The notes under the pieces are model-generated. The model was not told where the DNA came from, ran no database searches, and saw only the letters and a list, made by a program, of their open reading frames with translations. The translations under genes were made by a program, and so were the position numbers. This document shows, piece after piece, positions 47,768 to 53,253 of a DNA stretch of 53,253 bases (positions are counted from its first letter, which is position 1; every line of letters starts with the position of its first letter). The DNA is from Gemmatimonadota bacterium. GTDB lineage: Bacteria; Gemmatimonadota; Gemmatimonadetes; Gemmatimonadales; Gemmatimonadaceae. The stretch covers positions 42,228 to 95,480 of the forward strand of contig QHVE01000065.1 in NCBI GenBank assembly GCA_003223455.1. The letters are read 5' to 3'.

Positions 47768-50445
47768 GCGACGTCGCCGCACGTCTCTCGAACGCCCTCG
47801 CTGACCGCTATCGGGTCGAGCGCGAGCTCGGCGCCGGCGGCATGGCGACCGTGTATCTCGCCGAAGACTTGAAGCACCACCGCCGAGTCGCGATCAAGGT
47901 GCTGCGCCCCGAGCTCGCGGCGGTGATCGGCGCCGATCGCTTCCTGCGCGAGATCGAGACGATCGCCGGCCTGCAGCACCCGCACATCCTCGGCCTCATC
48001 GACTCCGGCGAGGTCGGCGGCACGGCGTACTACGTCATGCCGTTCGTCGAAGGCGAATCGCTGCGCGACCGGCTCGTGCGCGAGAAGCAGCTCCCGATCG
48101 GCGAGGCGGTGCGGATCGCCACCGAGGTCGCGGCCGCGCTCGACTACGCGCACCGCCACGGCGTGATCCACCGCGACGTGAAGCCGGAGAACATCCTCCT
48201 GCACGACGGCGCGGCGCTCGTCGCCGACTTCGGCATCGCGCTGGCCGCGAGCAAGGCGGGGGGCGAGCGCATGACCGAGACGGGGATGAGCCTCGGCACG
48301 CCGCAGTACATGAGCCCCGAGCAGGCGATGGGGGAGCGCGAGATCAGCGCCGGCTCCGACATCTACGCGCTCGGCGCGACGACGTACGAGATGCTGGCCG
48401 GCTCGCCGCCGTTCACCGGGCCGACGGCGCAGGCGATCGTGGCGAAGATCGTCGCGTCGGAGCCGGAGCCGCTCTCCGCGCTGCGCAGGACGGTGCCGGC
48501 GCACGTCGAGGACGCCGTGCTCACCGCGCTCGAGAAGGTGCCGGCCGACCGCTTCGCGACGGCGAGCGCGTTCGCCAGGGCACTCGAGGGAACGGGGGGC
48601 ACGGTCGCGTCGCGCACCGGACGAACGCGCGCGTCCGCCGCCGCCTCGCGACGACGCAGCGTGCTGTGGCCCGTCGCGATCGGAGTCGTCGGCGTGGTCG
48701 CGCTCGCGGGCTGGCTGCGTCCCTGGTCGCGCGAGTCGAGCACGCCGCCGATACCGCCGACGCAGCTCGCACTGCTCGCCCCCGATTTCGGCGGCGCGAG
48801 CACGGGGTTGCAGCGTGAGCTCGAGCTCACCCCCGACGGTTCGGCGCTGCTGTACGTCGCCCGCGTGGGAGGGACGACCCGCACGAAGCTGGTTTCGCTC
48901 GACGGAAGCGAGGAGCGGTTGCTGGAGGGAGTCGAGCAGAATCTGGCCGACTACTCGATCGCACCCGACGGGCGAACCTTCACGGCGGCCAGCGTCTCGA
49001 CGGGATCGATCTTCCGGTACCCGATCGGCGGCGGCACGGGGAAGCCGCTTCCTCGCGACGTGTCGAGTGGTCAACGCGGGGTGTGGGCGAGCGACGGCAG
49101 CTACTGGCTCGGCAACACGGCGACGGGAAAGGTCGAGATCACCAGGCTCTCCCCGATGGACAGCGTGTCGCATCCGCTCGGTCGCGGACAGACCGACTTC
49201 CTCCTCAACCAGATCCTCCCGGGCGACCGGATGGCCCTCGTCGTCCGGGAGCCGGTAGGAACCGCGACCGGACCGGTGATGCTCCTCGATCTGCGATCCG
49301 GCGATGCGAGCGTGGTGCTCGAAGAGGCGGTGGTCGAAGTGCGCTACGCAGTTGGGCATCTCGTCTACGTGCTCGGCAACGGGAACCTCCAGGCGGCGCC
49401 ATTCGACCTGCGCACGCACCGTCTCACCGCGCCGCCGGTGACGCTCGCTACCGGCGTGACGCTCACGGGGAGCGGACAGGCGCAGTTCTCAGTCGCGTCG
49501 AATGGAACGATCGCGTTCCTCGTCGAGGGAGGCCGGACGCTCGTCGTCGCCGACCGGGCGGGTGCGGGACGCCCGGTGCTCCCGGAGATGAGCAACTATC
49601 ATCATCCGCGGTTCTCGCCCGATGGCCGGCGCATCGCCGTCGATTTCACCGGGCCGGAGGGCAGGGACGTCTGGGTCCTCAACCTGGCCGACGGTGCGTA
49701 CACGCGCGTGACGTTCGACCGCGACGGCCACGACGCGAACTGGAGCAGGGACGGGAAGTCGCTCGCCTACACGTCGTTCCGCGGCGGCGTGTTCGGCGTG
49801 CATCGCATCCGTCCGGGGAGCACGCAGTCCGGCGACTCGCTGCTCACCTCGCCGAACCTCGCCTACTCGGGCATCTGGCTCCGCGACGAGAGCGGCCTCG
49901 TGACCGTCGCTCAATCGCTGCGTCCCGAGTCGAACCTCGACATCGCGATCAACCGCAACGGCGGCCGTGGGCCGCTCGAGCCGATCGTCGCCACGAAGTT
50001 CATCGAGGAGTATCCCGCGCTGTCGCACGACGAGCAGTGGCTCGCCTTCACCTCCAACCAGTCGGGCCGTGAGGAAGTGTACGTGCGTCGTCTGGAGGGA
50101 GAGGGCGAGCAGGTCCAGGTATCGCTCGGCGGCGGCACCGAGCCCGTGTGGAGCCCCGACGGGCGAGAGCTGTTCTATCAGAGCGGAACGAACGCCGACG
50201 CGCGCGCCGAGCCCACGGTCATGGTGGCGACGATCGCGACCACGCCGACGCTCGCCGTCACGTCGCGGAAAGCGCTCTTCCCGGCGGCGGGGATCGTGAC
50301 GTCGAACCCGCACGCGAACTTCGACATCGCGCCGGACGGCAAGAGCTTCGTGTTCGTCCGGTCGAACCCGTCGACGCGGGTGATGGTCATCCAGAATCTC
50401 GCGGCCCTGGTGGCGAAGCGACGCGCGGGTGGACGAACGCCGTAA
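47764..50445 (+). CDS. Kinase E: transmembrane Ser/Thr kinase with PD40 propeller
   Basis: A protein of about 893 residues starting at TTG 47764 inside a TTGA overlap; the first codons then read SDVAARLSNALADRYR, like kinases C and D, which decides the start. The open frame continues upstream only as a shadow of the dehydrogenase gene. The kinase domain has GAGGMATVYLAED, VAIKVL (Lys about 45), HRDVKPEN, DFG and GTPQYMSPEQ. A helix (about 298-318) and a PD40 propeller (WSPDGREL, SHDEQWLAF) follow. A PD40 ectodomain beside the dehydrogenase makes a direct contact possible. The domains look intact. Confidence 0.95.
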   Translation: MSDVAARLSNALADRYRVERELGAGGMATVYLAEDLKHHRRVAIKVLRPELAAVIGADRFLREIETIAGLQHPHILGLIDSGEVGGTAYYVMPFVEGESLRDRLVREKQLPIGEAVRIATEVAAALDYAHRHGVIHRDVKPENILLHDGAALVADFGIALAASKAGGERMTETGMSLGTPQYMSPEQAMGEREISAGSDIYALGATTYEMLAGSPPFTGPTAQAIVAKIVASEPEPLSALRRTVPAHVEDAVLTALEKVPADRFATASAFARALEGTGGTVASRTGRTRASAAASRRRSVLWPVAIGVVGVVALAGWLRPWSRESSTPPIPPTQLALLAPDFGGASTGLQRELELTPDGSALLYVARVGGTTRTKLVSLDGSEERLLEGVEQNLADYSIAPDGRTFTAASVSTGSIFRYPIGGGTGKPLPRDVSSGQRGVWASDGSYWLGNTATGKVEITRLSPMDSVSHPLGRGQTDFLLNQILPGDRMALVVREPVGTATGPVMLLDLRSGDASVVLEEAVVEVRYAVGHLVYVLGNGNLQAAPFDLRTHRLTAPPVTLATGVTLTGSGQAQFSVASNGTIAFLVEGGRTLVVADRAGAGRPVLPEMSNYHHPRFSPDGRRIAVDFTGPEGRDVWVLNLADGAYTRVTFDRDGHDANWSRDGKSLAYTSFRGGVFGVHRIRPGSTQSGDSLLTSPNLAYSGIWLRDESGLVTVAQSLRPESNLDIAINRNGGRGPLEPIVATKFIEEYPALSHDEQWLAFTSNQSGREEVYVRRLEGEGEQVQVSLGGGTEPVWSPDGRELFYQSGTNADARAEPTVMVATIATTPTLAVTSRKALFPAAGIVTSNPHANFDIAPDGKSFVFVRSNPSTRVMVIQNLAALVAKRRAGGRTP

Positions 50446-50449
50446 CTCC

Positions 50450-50484
50450 GTCATCCGAGCGAGCGCAGCGAGTCGAGGGATCTG
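50450..50484. repeat. REP-like element, second copy
   Basis: GTCATCCGAGCGAGCGCAGCG followed by AGTCGAGGGATCTGC lies a few bases after kinase E. It is the inverse complement of the element at 25301-25334 with a few changes. The remaining gap to 50684 shows no gene. Confidence 0.55.
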
Positions 50485-50684
50485 CACCAATCCGCGCCGA
50501 GGCTCTTTCGTCACAGATCTTTCCGCAACGGATTCCACGCGGAGGCGCGGAGCGTGGCGCCATAGCCAGCCACGAAGAACGCATCGGCGAGCGCAGGAGT
50601 TCGCTTGACGCTGGCGCCCGATGTTTCGCATGCTGGCACGTGCCCTGCGCCCCGTTCGGAGTCCCGACTCTTCGAGGAGCTCAC

Positions 50685-50936
50685 ATGACGGACCGCGACA
50701 AGCACCGCGACAACGACGACATGCGTGCACCGCTCCGTGACGACGACCGGTCCGGCACGGCGCCCGATACGAGGAACGAAGCGCGCGGCGACGCGCGTGA
50801 CACCGTCGGCAACAACGCGCGAGGCACCGACGCGAATCCGACCGGGCCGGGAGGGAACGACCGGACCCGCAACCGTCCGCTACGCGACGAGTACGACGCC
50901 GATCTCGAGCCCGACGACCGGGAGCGGTTGGACTGA
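50685..50936 (+). CDS. Small disordered, charge-rich protein
   Basis: An 83-residue protein, start ATG 50685 after GAGGAG. It is almost entirely Asp, Arg, Asn, Gly and Thr, with no hydrophobic core (for example KHRDNDDMRAPLRDDDRSG and NRPLRDEYDADLEPDDRERLD), so it should be intrinsically disordered. Composition and size suggest a stress-related or nucleic-acid-linked small protein, but no family is recognised. The ribosome site makes it likely real. Confidence 0.55.
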   Translation: MTDRDKHRDNDDMRAPLRDDDRSGTAPDTRNEARGDARDTVGNNARGTDANPTGPGGNDRTRNRPLRDEYDADLEPDDRERLD

Positions 50937-50978
50937 CGGTTCCAGGCACGGGTCGACAGTGATCAGTGTGGAGGCGAC

Positions 50979-51058
50979 GCTCGGCGCGCGGTGACGTCGG
51001 CGACGCGTCTCACCATCGCGCTCGCACCGGAGGGGCGGTCAGGCGATCCGCATCCGCG
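50979..51058 (+). pseudogene. Relic of a GH97 C-terminus
   Basis: The sequence reads RAVTSATRLTIALAPEG and, after a one-base shift, QAIRIRA. The intact GH97 at 35225 ends RPVTSATRLTVVLAPGGG and then QAIRIRQLP. The match covers about 80 bases, with no other GH97 sequence upstream, so a second GH97 copy once stood here. Confidence 0.75.
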
Positions 51059-51069
51059 CCGCCGCGCGA

Positions 51070-51317
51070 CAGCGCCGCTCCGGCCCACGCCTCTGCGTCG
51101 GACGAGGCAACCGCCGTGCGCGCGGCGATCGATTCGCTGAACGCCAGCTCCCTCGCCGCCTGCAGCGCGGCGAGGTGAGCACGGCTGCAGCCAACTATGC
51201 AGACGACGCCGTGGTAAGGATGAACTGAAGTACCTCACCGTGTGGCAGCGGGACAGTGCTGGCGCGTGGAGGATCATTCGCGACATCAACAACTCGGACC
51301 TGCCGGCGAAGAAGTGA
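51070..51317 (+). pseudogene. Broken DUF4440-like (NTF2-fold) gene
   Basis: Pieces of a small NTF2-like protein in changing frames: EATAVRAAIDSLNAS, then TAAANYADDAVVRMN, a stop, and YLTVWQRDSAGAWRIIRD followed by INNSDLPAKK-stop. The order is that of DUF4440/SnoaL-like proteins, but the middle is deleted and at least one frameshift is present. It is probably dead. The rest of the gap to 51447 has nothing else recognisable. Confidence 0.6.
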
Positions 51318-51447
51318 GGAGACCCGAGCGGTAGGACCTTCTGGTGCGTTCGGTCCGTCGCGCGTATGATCGGAGCTCGCGCGTTGCGGCCGACCGCTGC
51401 CCCACCGCTGAACTATCCCGCCTAGTCGCTCGGCCGGTGACCGCCCA

Positions 51448-53253
51448 ATGGACGTTCGCACTCGCCTCGAGCACGCGCTCGGCGCCGCCTATTCCATCGA
51501 CCGCGAGCTCACGGGCGGCGCCATGTCGCACGTTTACGTTGCCGAGGAACGCGCGTTCGGGCGCCAGGTCGTCGTCAAGGTCCTGAGGGAGGACCTGACC
51601 GAGGGCGCGAGCGCGGCGCGCTTCAAGCGCGAGATCTCCGTCGCGGCGAAGCTGCAGCATCCGCACATCGTGCCGCTGCTCTCAGCCGGGGAGGAAGGGG
51701 GCACGCTGTTCTACACGATGCCCTACGTGGAGGGGGAGAGCCTGCGTACACGGCTCGATCGCGAGGGGGAGCTGCCGATCCCGGACGTCGTGCGCGTCCT
51801 GCGCGAGGTGGCCTCCGCGCTCGCGTACGCACACCGGCGCGCCATCGTGCATCGCGACATCAAGCCGGAGAACATCCTCCTGTCCGACGGCAACGCGCTC
51901 GTGACCGACTTCGGGATCGCGAAGGCGCTCGAGATCGCGCGGACGCTGGGCGACCAGAGCTCGAGTACGATCACCCAGCTGGGTGTCGCAATCGGAACGC
52001 CGGCGTACATGGCGCCGGAGCAGGACGCACTGGGATGCGTGGCGTACGAGATGCTTTCGGGGCGGCCGCCATTCGAAGGGCGGGCGACCCGGCAGTTGCT
52101 GGCAGCGCACGCGACGGAGGCGCCGGCGCCCATCGGCGCCCGTCGCACGAGTGCGCCCGCGCAGCTGACGGCGCTGGTGATGCAGTGCCTCGAGAAGAGT
52201 CCCGCCGATCGACCGCAGAGCGCGGCGGAGGTGCTTCGGACGCTGGAGACGCTGGCGAGCGAACGGTCAGGTGCGACGACGCCGGTAGAACTCGCGAGTG
52301 CTCGACACGCTAGCGGATCGCGCGTGCGAATAATGCTCGTGGTGAGTGCGCTCGTCGCCGTGGGAGTCGCGGCCGGCGTGCTCGTCGCGCACTCGCGGAA
52401 CGCGACCAACTCAGCGCTCGCGTCGTACGACGTGGGCCTCTCCCCCGACGCGCCGATCGCGTTTCGTGGCTGGTCGGCTCTCTCGATCGCGCCGCGCGGG
52501 GATTTCGTCGTCTATGTGGCGGAGACGGAAGGCGGCATGAGGCTGCGTGACACCATCGAGCGACTCATTCCCGGAACCGACCGAGGGTATGGTCCGCAGA
52601 TTTCCCCCGACGGGAGATCCATCGCATTCATTCGGACGGCGTCGAATGCCGAAGGTCGCACCCCGTACCGACTGGAGATCACGGAAGTCGACGGTTCGCA
52701 GCCGCGGTCCCTCGCCGACCTGCGAGATCCGATCGCGATTCGTTGGATCTCACCATCTCGATTCGTCGTCTTCGACGATGACGGTCTCACATTGCGGTGG
52801 TTCGACCCCCAGAGTGGTGAGGCCGGGAAGAGTACGACGTTGGACCGGAACTGCAACGCGCCATCGCTGCTCGACGCGGGCCAGGCACTTCTCTGCACGC
52901 GAATGCTGCCGAAGTTCGGAGCGGTCGTCGTTCCTGGTGTGGACGGCCAGCGGTTGCTTCGCTGGCGTGCCGGCAACGCCGCTTCCAGTCCGCAGCCTGT
53001 CGTCGGATCGTACTTTCGCGTCGTCGACGGCACGTACGTCGTTTACCTATCCGTTGACGGCGAGCTTCGCGCCGCTCGACTCGATCGCCAGTCGTTCGAG
53101 ATCGGCCGTCCCGTCACGCTCGTATCGGGCATTCGCCGGGAACCGACGGCGGGCGTCGGACAGTACGACATCGCGTCGAACGGCACGCTGACCTACGTAC
53201 CGGGCGACAACGCCGCGGTGGGGCGGCTCATGATCGTGCATCCTCGCTCGAGT
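51448..53253 (+). CDS. Kinase F: Ser/Thr kinase (runs off the window), internal deletion
   Basis: The gene starts at ATG 51448 and is open to the window end (602 residues seen). The kinase domain has TGGAMSHVYVAEE, VVVKVL (Lys about 44), HRDIKPEN (about 135) and DFG (about 154). After GTPAYMAPEQ (about residue 192) about 13 residues are absent, including the conserved Asp of the D-x-R-x-D-x-Y-ALG region; the sequence resumes ALGCVAYEML in the same frame. A membrane helix (about 295-316, IMLVVSALVAVGVAAGVLVA) and a PD40 propeller (ISPDGRSIAF, DGSQPRSLADL) follow. It is of a different branch from A, C, D and E, and close to the relic at 1618. Whether it is active is doubtful. Confidence 0.88.
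   Translation, partial: MDVRTRLEHALGAAYSIDRELTGGAMSHVYVAEERAFGRQVVVKVLREDLTEGASAARFKREISVAAKLQHPHIVPLLSAGEEGGTLFYTMPYVEGESLRTRLDREGELPIPDVVRVLREVASALAYAHRRAIVHRDIKPENILLSDGNALVTDFGIAKALEIARTLGDQSSSTITQLGVAIGTPAYMAPEQDALGCVAYEMLSGRPPFEGRATRQLLAAHATEAPAPIGARRTSAPAQLTALVMQCLEKSPADRPQSAAEVLRTLETLASERSGATTPVELASARHASGSRVRIMLVVSALVAVGVAAGVLVAHSRNATNSALASYDVGLSPDAPIAFRGWSALSIAPRGDFVVYVAETEGGMRLRDTIERLIPGTDRGYGPQISPDGRSIAFIRTASNAEGRTPYRLEITEVDGSQPRSLADLRDPIAIRWISPSRFVVFDDDGLTLRWFDPQSGEAGKSTTLDRNCNAPSLLDAGQALLCTRMLPKFGAVVVPGVDGQRLLRWRAGNAASSPQPVVGSYFRVVDGTYVVYLSVDGELRAARLDRQSFEIGRPVTLVSGIRREPTAGVGQYDIASNGTLTYVPGDNAAVGRLMIVHPRSS

Overview
The window is GC-rich and dense with genes. It looks like Gemmatimonadota, or a close relative with the same kind of gene content. 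The support is several Hanks-type Ser/Thr kinases fused to periplasmic PD40/TolB propellers or TPRs, an ECF43-type sigma factor beside one of them, a class II (B12-dependent) ribonucleotide reductase, many lipoproteins, and a carbohydrate/peptide-scavenging repertoire. No alignment was run, so the phylum is an inference. No rRNA, tRNA, CRISPR array or intact insertion sequence was seen.

Layout. 1-2.6 kb: tail of an unknown gene, a TolB-like lipoprotein, a small membrane protein abutting a kinase N-terminus relic, and a two-repeat lipoprotein. 3.2-5.7 kb: nrdJ with a clear terminator. 5.7-6.2 kb: a fossil copy of a divergent promoter whose intact version lies at 26.9 kb. 6.2-8.9 kb: kinase A. 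8.9-18.7 kb: a damaged stretch with an M20 peptidase relic, a DapA-family aldolase, a broken SnoaL-like gene, a C1 peptidase/hydrolase pair split by a frameshift, a CRTAC1-like FG-GAP lipoprotein read into an MFS transporter by another frameshift, a broken M20 peptidase, a sialidase and a sialidase relic. 18.7-25.1 kb: lipoprotein, methyltransferase, NmrA-like protein, kinase B with its ECF sigma factor, and a cupin lipoprotein. 25.3-28.4 kb: an ATP-grasp gene and an M32 carboxypeptidase, divergently transcribed. 28.6-39.9 kb: a glycan-processing block (GMC oxidoreductase fused to a 3-keto-disaccharide hydrolase domain, YdjC-like deacetylase, sulfatase, GH97 glucosidase, secreted unknowns, a TonB-plug-like protein). 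40.0-50.4 kb: kinase C, then four overlapping genes (DUF4760-like membrane protein, kinase D with TPRs, quinohemoprotein dehydrogenase, kinase E). 50.4-53.3 kb: repeats, a small disordered protein, relics of GH97 and a DUF4440-like gene, and kinase F running off the end.

Two themes stand out. First, a dehydrogenase is translationally coupled between two transmembrane kinases, and a sugar oxidase is fused to a 3-keto-disaccharide hydrolase domain. Both are uncommon arrangements that suggest new oxidative or signalling modules. Second, at least five fragments are partial copies of genes or promoters related to intact versions in this same window. Together with several small indels inside otherwise good genes, they mark a region shaped by local duplication and decay, with sequencing indels as the alternative for some of the frameshifts.
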